A DNA stretch of 64,000 bases from Lithospermum erythrorhizon (lineage: Eukaryota; Streptophyta; Magnoliopsida; Boraginales; Boraginaceae): NCBI GenBank assembly GCA_019722365.1, contig JADFUC010000948.1, positions 30,475 through 94,474 on the forward strand, in the 5' to 3' direction. Below are positions 1 to 11,440 of the stretch, piece by piece. Each line of letters starts with the position of its first letter. Positions within the stretch are counted from its first letter, which is position 1. A program made the translations under genes and the position numbers. The notes beneath the pieces were generated by a model. It was not told where the DNA came from. It saw only the letters and a program-made list of their open reading frames with translations, and made no database searches.

Positions 1-610
1 TTGATTGCTAGAAGAAAAAATATTTTATTTAAGACAATCATTGATTGTACAATTTTCAATGATGTAGAAAAGTTATCAACAAATAGGAAGAAAAATATTT
101 AAATTGTTTGTTACATCTTTTGTCGTTCGTTATACCAATGTGGCATCACAAATAATATACTTTCAGTTCAATCAATCTAATTGATTTTTTTATTTGTTCA
201 TGTTAACCATCGATCATTAATTCTTTCGAATAATAATAAAATTAGTCTTGTTGGATTTGTATTTTTATGTGTAGTATTTTGACCCTTTTGAGTTGTAACT
301 TATGATTCGGTTTCATTTCTTTTTATTAGTAAACTCAAGTAAGTGTAGGCATGTTCGTCATGTATTAGCTCAGATTTCATTTCTTATTTTATCCAATCTG
401 ATTTGACTGATATTATTGTATATTATGATTGTCTTTCTTAAGGTACTTGATGCATCTAACACCAATAGAGAGGTTCGTTATCTTTTAGCTCTGATTTCAT
501 CTGCACACACTCTTAATAAGGTATGCTGTCGGATAGATGGTAGTTGAATATGTGATGTTTAATTATTTTTATTTGATATAGATTATAATGAACATGTGAT
601 GAATATGTAG

Positions 611-939
611 CATAATATAAATGTTGGATTGTTTAATGATGGCATACCCAAAGTAGTTGTTGCTCAAAGAATTTTGGTAAGCAAAGATCCTAAAGAAAAA
701 GTTGCTAATATGCCTCTTGGTCCAAATTATTGGAAGGTATTTTTGCAAAATGCTATATGCCCCAGTTATATATTAAGTGGATCAAGAGAAAATGTGTTTA
801 CTATTGGAAAAGCAATCATCAGCTTTCTGGTTTGGCCTAAAGTAAATATATAATAATTTATTAATTTCAATTGACCGATTAGTATAAACAACTTATCAAT
901 TTGAGTACTTACTTTTTTCAGGTCATTGATGAATATTAG
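611..939 (+). pseudogene. DUF8039-like C-terminal exons of a CACTA-associated ORF
   Basis: The frame is open from 611 (a stop at 608-610 precedes it) through 841, and ends in the motif TIGKAIISFLVWPK. This matches the C-terminal signature of plant DUF8039 proteins (a TVG.A.G.FV.WP pattern) that accompany CACTA transposons. The upstream block GIPKVVVAQ and the PLGPNYWKV block sit at the spacing expected for that domain. The frame runs into GT at 842; an AG acceptor at 920-921 after a T-rich tract would give an 80-base intron and a short last exon (922-939) reading VIDEY then stop. The function of DUF8039 is not established. The exon itself shows no stop or frameshift, but the 5' exons lie outside what I could assemble, so whether the ORF is functional is unknown. 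Confidence 0.55.
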
Positions 940-1253
940 AAGATGTTACAAGGATGAAGAAAAATATAGGTTTTAAAACTTCAAAATGTGTTATTAGTCA
1001 GTAACTTTTTTTGTGTTGCGGGATATGAAATTTTATTTGTCATTAACTTAGTTTGTGTTTCAGATGTAAAATGTTGTTATGTTGGATTTATTTGATAAAT
1101 GGTTAATGATGTTTTGTATTGAAATTTATTGAATGTCTTTAGGTTTATTACCTTATATTTTTAATGATTATTTTAAAATTTCTTGTTTCATACGATTGTG
1201 AAGGAAGTAATAATTGTATGTTGATTTTCATGGTATTATTTGTTACATAAATC

Positions 1254-1267
1254 AGGAAGTAACAATT
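1254..1267. repeat. 14-bp target-site duplication, left copy
   Basis: AGGAAGTAACAATT here is repeated exactly at 2842-2855, on either side of the LINE-like insertion. Joining the two sides restores a continuous CACTA subterminal region, because the outer flanks on both sides carry the TGTTAC/GTAACA motifs. Confidence 0.75.
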
Positions 1268-2841
1268 TTGTTTTTAAGGTAAAAAAGGTATATATACCCA
1301 AAAAAAAGGTCATCGTATAATTGCACAGGGGCATACCCCAGATGAAAAGACAAGCATAAGATCCTATACTATCTCCTCATATCAGAGTATAAAATAAAAA
1401 ACATCAGAAAATAGCGAGCTAGTCCTATGAACTAGTAATACATCAAAGTAAAACATCACTTAGTCCCAACGAACTAATAATATACATCGCTAGCCTTACA
1501 TGAAGCTAATAATCCATCCAAACCATACTCGAAAGCATGGCAACACCCCGGGGGTGTAGTAAGAATCTCGAAATCAACACAAGAAACTTGACCAAGGAAG
1601 TCCGAAGTAGGCGCCAAGAAATAGCCAACGTAAAGTTGCTAAAAATTGCACAAATGTAACAAACAACACCTAATTCAACAAACGAAACCCAATTCAACAA
1701 ACGGCACAAATGCAAAAATTGCACCTAATCTCAAGAACCTGCGCTTACGGAATATGCGAACAAGGAATACCTAAAACAAATACTGAAGCACCTCAATCGA
1801 GCCAAAAATGCAGCAATAGGGACGTTGTATGCAGCAAATGTACAGGGAAACAGCATGAAACAACGCCCTATCCACCAAAAAGCCGATGCCCAAACCATAA
1901 AACTGGAATCCTACAAAAGAGGCTTGGAATCAATCCGCCCACCACCATATAAAATTGCTCAAAACCGCAGTTAGTGCGGACTCGCTGAGTGTTAACTGAA
2001 ATGCGCCACCCATAAAATGTGAGAAAAACCCCAAAAAACACCCCCTAAATTTAACTCCAAGTTCGTACCCAAGGGAAACCCAAATCGCTCAATCGAAGAA
2101 CCACCGCCCTCAATTCCATTAAACGTGTAGCAAATTACAAAGAGCACACCACAACTTCAAGATAATAGCGCATTATAAGGATCAATCAAACGCACTCACC
2201 CAATAATGCACTTGAAACCCAGAAAACCCTAAATCGATCCAAATTGAATGCCTCCAAACCGCCCAAATTCAAGCACAAGGGGGGAAAACCGTAGCACTAT
2301 GACGTGGTAGGGGATGATTAGAATGCCATCCCACCCAGAAATCAACCCAAGAACCTGCAACATAGCCCGTGGAATCGATTGTGGGCAAGCAAAACCCTAG
2401 CCGCTGCCCAAGCACAAACCCCTACAAATTGTAAATTCAGCCACCCAACTGTACAAAGCGCAGCAATTAGGCATAGCACGTGGGAAACAACAACCAAAAG
2501 CTCATGGGGTGGGGCGGAAATCATCCCAAAAGGGAGCCGCCACCCAAAACCCTAATTCGAATGTCAAAAATCCGCACAAAAACCCCCAAAACAACAAGAA
2601 TTAGATGGCTAATCGTATGAAACAATGAAATAAATATCCTGTTAAGACGCACTTAAAACAAAAGAGCCCCAAAATGACAAAGATAATTTGTTTCCTATCA
2701 AGTTAATTGACAATCATCTTGTTAAGAATTGAGTTGAATTGATGAAACTTTTAGTGAAAATCATTGAAAATAGAATAGGCACCTAGAAGGGGGTTCTAGG
2801 GAGATAATTCTCTCTAACCAATTCGCTACATCTTGCTTACT
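1268..2841 (-). mobile_element. Non-autonomous LINE-like (L1-type) insertion
   Basis: This C-rich plus-strand block is unlike its AT-rich surroundings and is bracketed by an exact 14-bp direct repeat. Read on the minus strand it starts with a leader containing CTCTCTAGAACCCC-like and TAGGGTTTT-like text. It ends with GGGGTATGCCCCTGTGCAAT followed by CGATGACC and a T-rich end, which resembles the 3' ends of plant L1-type LINEs. Short uninterrupted frames exist, but none resembles ORF1 or a reverse transcriptase, so the element appears to be leader plus 3' end with its coding middle deleted. Long target duplications of this size are typical of LINE integration. An alternative is a retrocopy of a non-coding transcript. 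The LINE assignment is inference; the insertion itself is well supported. Confidence 0.5.
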
Positions 2842-2855
2842 AGGAAGTAACAATT
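2842..2855. repeat. 14-bp target-site duplication, right copy
   Basis: Exact second copy of AGGAAGTAACAATT. It is followed directly by the CACTA subterminal repeats that lead to the terminus at 3112. Confidence 0.75.
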
Positions 2856-3112
2856 GTCAAATATAAAAAAAGTCATATATATTTGTTACGCCAACCATAG
2901 TGTAGCAAATGATATTTTGCGTAGCCATGTTTTGTTACAGAATGTGCAACGTGTAACAAAATCATTTGGGATGCCTCATGACAGCTCTTACGACGCCATT
3001 TTTTGCAACAGCAGAAAAGGCGTAACTAAAGGGTAACAAAAGAGCTTTAATTATGCTTTTTTGGCTTTTGTTATCATTTTATTGCTGTAAAAATATCTCA
3101 TTTTTTGTAGTG

Positions 3113-3443
3113 CAATAACTCATTGTTAATGTGAATGTGTCCATTGTGCCCATTAGCCCTCAATCAATTGGTCTTGATAACCGTCTGAAAACTCATCGTG
3201 ACTTTTCATCGGGACTTATTTCTCCCGATGAACTGTCCCGATGCACACTGAAATTGAGCTAAAATTTGACTTCAACTAAAACAATTTATCACTTGAAGAC
3301 ATAATTCAAATCATCGTCTAAATAATTGATCTCCAAGAGCCAATTCAACTCATTATTAGTGAAGTGCGATTGAAGTTAAGGACAACATCATTTTCTGCTT
3401 AAGCACACACTTTATCAACACATCTATTGGATTCTGATATCCT
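3113..3443. other. Flank between CACTA end and copia A; no gene seen
   Basis: AT-rich sequence with no coherent reading frame. It contains a small inverted pair (CATCGGGA at 3207 and TCCCGATG at 3221) that could form a hairpin. It is the presumed insertion locus of both neighbouring elements. Confidence 0.5.
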
Positions 3444-4266
3444 TGTTAGTGCATGAAGATTGACCAAGTATTTCCATATATCATTCCAACTGTTAATAGC
3501 GGATGGTCGTAACAGCTCGAAGTGGACAAAGATATTTTGCGAAGATTTGTTTCCTTTTACGAAGAAAATTTTAATTCATATGCTAGATTTGATTATTGCC
3601 TTGAATGGAAAAAGGATTATTGGACAAGAAATTAGAAGATTCACTCGTCTATCTTATGAAGGGAAGGATCAAAGGCTTTATTATTTTAGAGATGTAAAGT
3701 TTTGGTAATGAAAGTTCTTTCCATAAACTTGGATGTGTCTACAACTATAAATGAGTCTCATATGCAAACCTAGCCGACCACCACACATATTATATTGTTA
3801 TGCATTGTATTGCGAGGCAAACGACTGGAGAGTTTATATTGGCTCAGTAAAATATGGAGTTTTTCTATAAACTCTTAGGTTGTACCACGATTGGTCACAA
3901 CATGTTACGAGAATATTGTTTTTTATTGATTACCATTGTATGTTTATACCGGGAGAGAAGGACGCAAGGAGAGGTGTCTTGAAGTCAGGCGGAGCGTGGA
4001 CTTATTCACCAGGATAAGAGTAGAATAGGGAGAAGTAGAATTGGGAGCATTCGTATAAGTCCTTATTTGTAATTCTCAAGATCTAATAGAATCCTTCATT
4101 GGGCTCTTGTCCCCCAGACTAGCTGTACATTGCACTGAACTAGGTTACCACGTTGTTGTGATATTTACATTGAAGCACTTTATTTTTTTTTTGTCTATGT
4201 TGTTGTGTTAGTCCAAGTGTTGTTAGCAGTTGTGTTGACAATTGGTAATAGGTGTTAAAGATTACA
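3444..4266 (+). repeat. 5' LTR of copia A
   Basis: Starts TGTTAGTGCATGAAG and ends GATTACA just before the primer-binding site. It aligns by eye over its length to the copy at 17968-18686 and to a third at 40023-40883. Shared landmarks include a block ending GGACAAAGATATTT, a block AGGATTATTGGACAAGAAAT and the late segment GCTCTTGTCCCC. The last segment is typical of the U5 part of plant copia LTRs. Confidence 0.8.
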
Positions 4267-4276
4267 CTTTTTTAAT

Positions 4277-4288
4277 TGATATCAGCGT
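4277..4288 (+). promoter_or_regulatory. Primer-binding site of copia A (tRNA-Met type)
   Basis: TGATATCAGCG lies ten bases after the LTR end and differs by few bases from TGGTATCAGAGC, the plant initiator-tRNA-Met complementary sequence used to prime copia reverse transcription. The equivalent site in copia C (about 40895) reads TGATGTCAGTCG. Confidence 0.6.
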
Positions 4289-4339
4289 GAGAACTCTAAC
4301 GTACAAGGGTGAGATCGGTGTAATCATTTGCGTATAGAG

Positions 4340-5296
4340 GGTCAATCACTCGACTACCACTTCTCGATGGCTCTAATTACTCTTACTGGAAGGCTAAGAT
4401 GACTGCATTCGGAGCTCTATTGAAGCAAAGACTTGGAAAGCTGTGTGCACTGGATGGACGGCACCAACTATTACTAACAATGATATGACAATAGTGAAAC
4501 ATGAGGCTGAGTGGACTGGAGAAGAGGAGGAAGCAAAGCATTGGCAAACAACAAAGCTCTCGATACTATATTTAATGTGTTGATATCAATGTGCTGAAAC
4601 TTATCAACACTTGTATTGTGGCAAATAAATTATGAAGGATGTTAGAAGGTACATATGCCATGGCTCCAATAGTTGACAACTCGATTTGAAACCTTGAAGA
4701 TGGAGGACGATGAGTATCTAGCCTCATATAACAACAAAATTAAGGACATTGCTAATGAGTCCTTTCTACTGGGTAATGTAGTCCTTCCTCATTGAGTAAA
4801 ATTATAAGCCAGCGAGAAGTTTGTCTAAGGCAACGCTATTGAGGAAGCTTAAGATTTGACTACCATGAGGGTAGATGAACTGATTGGCAATCTGACCACC
4901 TTTGAAATGTCACTCGATGATGGTGAGTCAAGCAAGAAGAAAGGAATTGCCCTGAAAGTTGCTTCTGAAGATGTGGATGATGAAGATCTAGTTGAAACTA
5001 TGAACATGCTGACAAAGAATTTCAAAAAGTCCCTCAAGAGGTTTAACAAGAAACCATACTATGGAAATAGCTTTTCCGCTACTAACAAAAGGAATAATAG
5101 GTGGAAGAAACCAAGAAAGCAAGTAAACTATGATGTTGGTCAAACGGATAAACCAAAGGGCATTCAATGTAGGGAATGTGAAGGCTATGGGTACATTCAG
5201 GTGAAATGTCCTAACTACATTAAGAAACAGTCAAATAACTACTATACCACCTTGAATAATGATGACTCGGCAGTGGGGATTGTTGGAAATCAATGA
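4340..5296 (+). pseudogene. gag: Copia A gag (capsid/nucleocapsid), broken
   Basis: Gag forms the virus-like particle. The N-terminal signature LDGSNYSYWKARMTAF is readable at about 4360-4410, after which stops and frameshifts break the frame. From 4856 a 146-residue stretch is open and contains TMRVDELIGNLTTFEMSLDD, the conserved gag block of SIRE-like copia elements, then a basic region, then a zinc knuckle at 5166-5208. The knuckle reads CRECEGYGYIQVKC: the histidine of the CCHC box is tyrosine. The frame ends at 5296, where repeat X begins. The same gag block is found in copia C (41388-41678). The ATG at 4856 is internal, not the native start. Confidence 0.78.
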
Positions 5297-6150
5297 AAAT
5301 TGATTCCCTTTATTATGCCCAGACAATTGTGTATCAATTCATTTATCGGTCAAGTTAAATCGCGACATTAGAACTTAGTTCACCTTAAAATTGTATATTA
5401 CTAGTGTGGGTTCTCACATACTTAAAGGGTTATGAGCGATTGCTAGATCTTACTCATTAATCGCTATAATAATAGTAATTGGTCGATTATTATTATTATA
5501 CAACTTACTATTATCTGAGCTTCAAGGTCACATTGTGATATAGCGACGTTGAATTATAGCTTCATGTATGAAATTAAACTACATTTGCTAAATTGAGAGT
5601 TGATTGTAATCAACTAATATTCTCAATTGGGAAGTTTACATTGATATGTAAAATATAATTGATGAACCCGAATTGTACTAATTAGTCAATTGAATTAATT
5701 TATAGTTGTTGAGCTTGTTAGTAACTTGTTAGCACATTAACAACTTGTTAGTGTTTGATTTTACTTAATCTGCTTAATTAAATTTAACGGGTCTCGCTTC
5801 ATTAAGCTATTCGGTTCGGATTTTAGGTTTTGACCTATATAAGCTAAGCTTATTAGGTTTTCATCATAAGTTTTTCATGAAATGAAAAACAAAACCTAGC
5901 TTCCTCCTCTTCCTCCATATGGTAGAAATATTCAAGGGAAGAATTGGAAATTCTTCTATTGATTTTTCATCCAATCAACCCATGTTCTAGCAAACACAAA
6001 TGTAGGATTCAACCTTCTTGCGCGTAATCTACTCCGCCCCCAGTCGGCCAGCCTGAGGCGAGAATCATTAAAATCTCACCGTGAGTCACCATCTCGACGG
6101 ACGCACTCGCTTAAAGAACTACTGTTTCATCCAAAAGTTTTGATTTCCAT
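5297..6150 (+). repeat. Repeat X copy 1: copia-like solo LTR
   Basis: A non-coding segment matching 46690-47400 in the same orientation. Shared landmarks are a GATTATTATTATTATAC-type run, the block CTTGTTAGTAACTTGTTAG, a TATA box in GACCTATATAAGC (5832-5844) followed by TTTCATCATAAGTTTTTCAT, and a region with ATGGTAGAAATATTCAAGG. A TATA box about 30-60 bp before a short transcribed-looking leader fits an LTR promoter. I see no matching internal domain, so it is probably a solo LTR of another copia family. The exact left and right ends are not resolved; the right end merges into gypsy-1 near 6000-6160. Confidence 0.5.
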
Positions 6151-6159
6151 TAAGATTCT

Positions 6160-8638
6160 CAATAAAAACAGCTTTTAAAATTTACAACCCATCGTGATAT
6201 CTAATCAACCAACCCATATATATACACAACATGTCCCAGCCACGCGATGCCGGCAAGGCTACAACCGAGAGTAACCGTATTCCTCGAATACAAAACACCG
6301 CCGACAAGGCTAAAGGTTGGAAAATAGTACAACAATCAAAAACAGCTTGACAACACATCAAAATGACTATGAGGATCCTCGCCCACGCGATGCTCACCTA
6401 GCCAATCGGAACAAACTCTCCAACAACCTCCCCGGCTCACCTAGCCCGTCAACCTCGGCACAAAAGAAATTCGCCCAAAGCAAAAAAGGTGTGCTCGAAG
6501 TTCTTTTTAGGGAGAAAATTTAACACGTAAAGCGAACTTACCATACGGAACGAGACAGTCAATAATCATAATAATCCAATATGAATAAATACGTATATAT
6601 CCAGGACTACCTAATAAGGTCATACAATAAGATTCCAAAGAAGGTCTGGCATAACATGTCAAGATATAATAAAAAGTCTCAATAAAGCACACAATCACCC
6701 AGAAAGAAATCAAAGAGACTCAACAACGACTATAACTCTAGCTTCATCACCTTCTACCTCATATTCCACGCATACCAACCTCTAATGCGATATACTCAAT
6801 CCGCTTCCACCGGCAGGAACGGGTCGACCGCTAATAAACACCGCTCTTATACCAAAGCCGTAAGTGCCAAACCGCACTAATACCGTAGTATAAGGCCACA
6901 CCGACAATGCACACAAAGAAAGTGATCATAAAGACTCATACCGCTCTTATACCGATGTAAGGCCAACTGACATTATACCAAGCAAGATAAGGACACACCG
7001 ACAACGGACACAAAGAAAGTGATCATAAAAGAGTCATACTGGGCTTCTTTTATACAAGAGTATAAGGCCAATAATGTCACATATCCAAGGAAGGAGAGCC
7101 ACCTAACCCCTATCATCCCAACTATAGGGTCATATCCTAATACTCAAGTCACCTCAATGTCACTCATAACTCCAACCAACACCTCTCAATAACCAACTAC
7201 TCTACTCCCAAACAATATCAAAGCACATAGCTAAAATATCTCACAATCATAAATCAATCACAACCGCCGACAAGGCCACGTAAAATACATCAGCGTCGAC
7301 AAGACCACGTGAATACAACAGCTCCGACAAGGCCACGTAACACAAGAACATAAGTTGGGAGTTCAAGCTATTATTTACCCGAAGCAAATGTTCAACGCCG
7401 TAAATATAATCGCATAATCATAACACGGCTCACACAAATGAATCACGTATATTCATACCACAATGACTCTCAGATATCATTCTCACATAATCATACCACA
7501 AATGACATGTATATCATTCTCACAATCATAACACAAATGACGGTTCACACACTTGGGGTAAGACGTAAAGAGCACCCAGATAGTATCACCTCTCAAGTAG
7601 CTACTACAAAACCTTCGCAAAACACAATTACGGTAATCGCCCCTTTCCACGAACAACGCCTAACAAAACAATTCAGAAAGTATAATCAAAACCTACTACT
7701 ATACTTCAGGAAATTCTAGAAGATATACACAAACTTAAGTGGAACGGTTTCTAAACTAAGGTCTACAATGACGGATAAAACACCTAAATAATGTAACTCG
7801 GCCGGGATTACACCCTAATCGGTTTTCCGCTAGAATTCCACCCCGATTACATTATATATCAACTTATAAGTCATTCTATTTAACCCTCAAGTTCATAACT
7901 AACAACCTATACTCCAAAATATTAATTACAACTCAACTTACAAATCACACTTTTTCAACCTAACCCCCTTTAATCAATTTTAATCACAATTCTAACCTTA
8001 CAATAACTACCATAAGGTCCCAATTAAACCCCATCCACATTTAAAGTCTTATAAAAATATCAACAATAAAAGTCAACTAAAACCTAGAAAAGTCAACCTA
8101 TCTATAACATCCTCAAACAACCTCTAAATCATAAATTAATCACTTATATACATCATAAAACCCATAACAAACTTAGAATCATCATAAAATTTGAGTTATG
8201 CCAAAAGTCAACCAAAGTCAAACATTAAAAAAATCAACTAAAACTCTAATTTTTTACCTCAATTTGTAGGGAAAGATGACGGGGTGCCCTACAAATCAAC
8301 TCAAGATCTTAATAAGCCACAAAGTTGAAGAAATGGAAGAGAAAAAATCTTCTTTGCTCCAAAAAGGGGGTCTCGGCCGAAGTGAAGGGAAGGAGGGAGA
8401 TGGAAATTTTGTGTTTGTGTGAATAGTGGATGAGGATGTCTTACTTAACTCTCTTTAAGTCTCTGAGTTACACCGAGCAAAGGTGGCCCTAATCGTTTAA
8501 TCAGCTATCTAATCCACTTAATCCATCTAACTTAACCTCGAATTATCCCCCGCTACTACTACTAAAATATAAATGTAGTTCGCTCAAATAAATTTTATAA
8601 ATTAATATTATCATCGAAGAACCTGAACGGGTATTACA
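6160..8638 (-). repeat. 3' LTR of gypsy-1
   Basis: Read on the minus strand it starts TGTAATACCCGTTCAGG at 8638. It aligns to 11860-13665 and, less closely, to 49015-50902 and to the plus-strand copy 42555-46350. It holds two subrepeat families: short units built on CTTATAC...GTATAAG (6840-7080) and units built on GACAAGGCCACGTAA (7262-7345). The distal part beyond about 6530 contains further GCCGACAAGGC motifs (6250-6310). The outer end near 6160 is approximate. Confidence 0.68.
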
Positions 8639-8656
8639 ATCTACTCCTTCCTAACA
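8639..8656 (-). promoter_or_regulatory. Polypurine tract of gypsy-1
   Basis: On the minus strand the purine-rich GTTAGGAAGGAGTAGAT directly precedes the LTR start TGTAATACC. It is the plus-strand priming site in gypsy replication. Gypsy-2 has a similar tract (GTTAGGTGGGTAGAAC) at the same place. Confidence 0.55.
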
Positions 8657-8689
8657 AAATTCCCCGACCTCGAATTTGACAACCCCAAA

Positions 8690-9860
8690 CCACCAAGAAA
8701 ACATATATAATAATACAAAATCAAATACCATACCAAATAAAGCAATACAACTCAATGCTCCCAAGTCGCCTTCTACACGCCGATTCATTGCACTTTCACT
8801 AAGGCCACTACCTTAATCCTCAAAACCTTCTCCTCAGTCCGTAATTTCCCACCGTCTTTCCTCAAACGTGAGGTCCTCCTCAAACTCCAATCGAGGTAAG
8901 CTAAGAATATGCGACTATCGTGATATAATTTCCTCAAATAGGATACATGGAATACATTATGAATCCTATCTAAAACCGGGAGGCAACGCCAACCGATAAG
9001 CCAATGGATCCAACTCTCCCAAGGATCTCAAACGGTCCAATGTAACGAGGACTCAACTTCCCTTCTCCCAAACCGTGACACACCCTTCACGGGATACCTC
9101 GGGGAACACATCAGCGACCTCAAACGACAAGTCTACTCTGCGATGATCTGCATACTTCTTCTGCCTATCCCGAGTCAGTTCTCTCGACAATCAACTCCGA
9201 TCCGCTCTAATCGAACTCGACCAACTCAGAACCGTAAACTTTCTCTCTCCTACCTCATTCCAACAACCGGAGTGCGACGCCCGCCCATAAGCTCAAAAGG
9301 TGCCATCTCAACGCTAGTAATGAAGATGCTGTTGTAGGCGAACTCTATTCGGGTAACTCATTTTCCAATTCCTGAGAAGTTCAACACAAGCCCGAGCATA
9401 TCCTTCAACGTCCGTATCGTCTCCCCGATTGCTCCATCAAATTGGGTGAAAGACAGACTAACTCTACTCTGGGCCCCTCAAATACCCTCGAACCCCTCTA
9501 GAACCTCAAAGGAATTAGCGTCATAACCAAAATGGTCGACACCAAACCCCCGCAACCTCACAATATGATCCATAGATCTTCTAGTCTCCTCAAAGCCCAT
9601 CCTGTAGCATCTAATAGGCAGTGAAGTGACGACTTCGATAACTCCATCCACAATCACCCGTATCCCATCACGCCGCCTCAACGCCCCAGTAGGAAGCCCA
9701 AACACGAAGTCCATGGTGATATTCTCCCATGTCCACTGTGAATGGGAAAGAGTCTCGCAACAAACCCGTGAGGATGCCTATGCTCGCCTTCAATTGCCGA
9801 CAAACTGCACACTTTGCTACGAATTCTCGCGATCTCTCTTCATTCCTGGCCACCAATACG
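8690..9860 (-). pseudogene. Gypsy-1 integrase and chromodomain, broken
   Basis: Minus-strand reading, from high to low coordinate. The zinc-binding HHCC region includes EFVAKCAVCRQLKAS (about 9790-9830). The core start reads MDFVFGLPTGALRRRDGIRV (9655-9714). Farther down come KYADHRRVDLSFEV and then GKLSPRYIGPFEIL (about 9030-9075), the GPY/F-type C-terminal motif of gypsy integrases. A chromodomain remnant with VVALVKV and, after a stop, ATWEH lies at about 8770-8830. Integrase inserts the cDNA, and the chromodomain is thought to steer insertion into heterochromatin. Several frameshifts and stops interrupt it. Confidence 0.75.
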
Positions 9861-11440
9861 TCAACCTCAAATCACGGTACATCTTTGTGCTACCCGCGCA
9901 CGCTTATGTGAGTATTACGAGCCCCACCGCACCCCTTCTCCACTCATCCGAATACGATACACACAATCTGCCTTCCATCCTCAAGGCTCCACTCTCATCA
10001 ACTGTGAAATCTGATCTGACCCCATTTCACGTCCCTACCGATGAACATGCAATCACTATCTCGGGCTGGCCGCAATTTAAGATTCGATCCACAAGCACTG
10101 GTCGAACTCTCATATGGGCGAAAAATATCCCCGCCGCTACCGACATCAAAATCAACTCCCAACCGTTTACCCTCTCTGGTCCTTTGATTTCTTTCTACTC
10201 GCCGCATCGCCTACTACATTTCGGGCTTTCCTTGGGGCGGTACTCAATAGTCAAGTCATATCACCGATGAACTCCATCCACCTCCTTCAAGCCAAATTCA
10301 AATCTCTCTCAAGGCCGGGAGATATTTCAAACTCTTATGATCGCAAAAAATCCGCATTTAACCCCATACGTATAATGTCTCCACAATTTCAACGCAAAGA
10401 CTATCGCCGCCAGATCAAGATCACTGGTCGGATAGTGTTCTTCTCGTGATTTCTCAATTGTCGGGAAGCTAGCAATCACCTCCCATTATGCATCAACACA
10501 CCCTTAACCCCGATAAGCATCGCTATAAATCACGTAGCCCTTTAACTGGACGGTATCGCTAACACTGTAGTCAAATAACTTCCCCTTTAATACCCTCAAG
10601 GCCTCACAATAATCATCACAAATAAACGTAACCCTTTTCTCTCGGGTCAATGGCGTCTCTGGACAAAGACAAGTCCTTGATGAATCTCCTGCACAACCAG
10701 CCTAATCCCAAGAAACTCCTCACCCGGTCACACTGACGCCCAATTGTTTACGCCCACTGTAGATCAACATACACCTCTCGCCGAAATAACATGACCTGTG
10801 AATTGCACCCTTTCGCCAACCGAACTCTCACATTTAGAAAACTTGGCATACAACCTGGTGTCGCCTCAAGGTCCTCAACACGATCTCGGCTAATGCCTTC
10901 ATGTTCCTCCTCCCTTCGAATATATCGTAATCTCATCAATGAATACTCACCTCCACAAACTTATCCAAATACTCCGAAATACCCGGTTCATCAAATCCAT
11001 AAAGGCCGGTGCATTCGACAACCAAATGGCATCACTATAAACTCATAATGCCCATGTTTAGATCGAAAGTCGATTTCAATATCCTCCCTTTGATCCTCAA
11101 CTGATGATAACCAGACCGCAAATCAATCTTCGAGAACACCTTGGCATCTTTCAGCTGATCAAACAATCACAATCAGGCAATGGGTATCGCTCTTAATGGT
11201 CACTTTATTCAACCTATATCAACACGTAATGCCTCATTGAACCATCCTTCTTTTCACAAAAAACCGGGTGCACCCCAAAGAGATACACTCGGTCTCATAA
11301 ATCCTTTCTCCAACAACTCTTGTAACTGAGTCCGTAATTGCACCGGGCGTTGGAGCCATCCGTACGGCGGAAGAGAAATTGCGCCGCCCCCCGAATAACC
11401 CTCCTCAGCAAATTCGATCTCCTCTCCGGGTGGCAATCCC
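9860..11440 (-). pseudogene. Gypsy-1 reverse transcriptase and RNase H, broken
   Basis: The N-terminal RT segment reads QLQELLEKGFMRPSVSLWGA at 11262-11320. The next blocks read [20 protein letters not shown] and HQLRIKGGD (about 11085-11170), then [10 protein letters not shown] (about 11030-11060), all hallmarks of gypsy RT. The catalytic box at 10925-10945 reads VFIDEITIYSK where active enzymes have FIDDI. RSFLGL...RRFIKD follows at about 10670-10730. The RNase H part beyond this is too decayed to read well. The second catalytic aspartate is replaced and frameshifts are numerous, so the enzyme is inactive. Confidence 0.75.

Larger units (their letters stand above)
1..3112 (+). mobile_element. 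CACTA (En/Spm-like) DNA transposon, right end; left end outside window
   Basis: The right terminus is visible: the sequence ends TTTTTTGTAGTG at 3112, the complement of the CACTA-type terminal inverted repeat CACTACAAAAAA. The last 250 bp before it are dense in short subterminal motifs of the type TTTGTTAC / GTAACAAA / GCGTAAC in both orientations (2885-3035), the usual layout of transposase-binding subterminal repeats in this superfamily. A DUF8039-like exon at 611-939, a domain common in plant CACTA-associated ORFs, fits the same element. The part left of base 1 is not in the window, so the transposase cannot be judged. A LINE-like insertion (1268-2841) interrupts the subterminal zone. The superfamily call is inference from the terminal motif plus the domain. 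Confidence 0.72.

Noticed and set aside
7262..7345. GACAAGGCCACGTAA units as a CRISPR-like array
   Set aside because: Only about three irregular units, present in each chromoviral LTR of this window in a plant context; they are LTR subrepeats.
9626..10449. Plus-strand open frames of 214 and 111 codons as genes
   Set aside because: They are antisense shadows of the gypsy-1 integrase/RNase H, whose conserved motifs are on the minus strand; composition, not coding, keeps them open.
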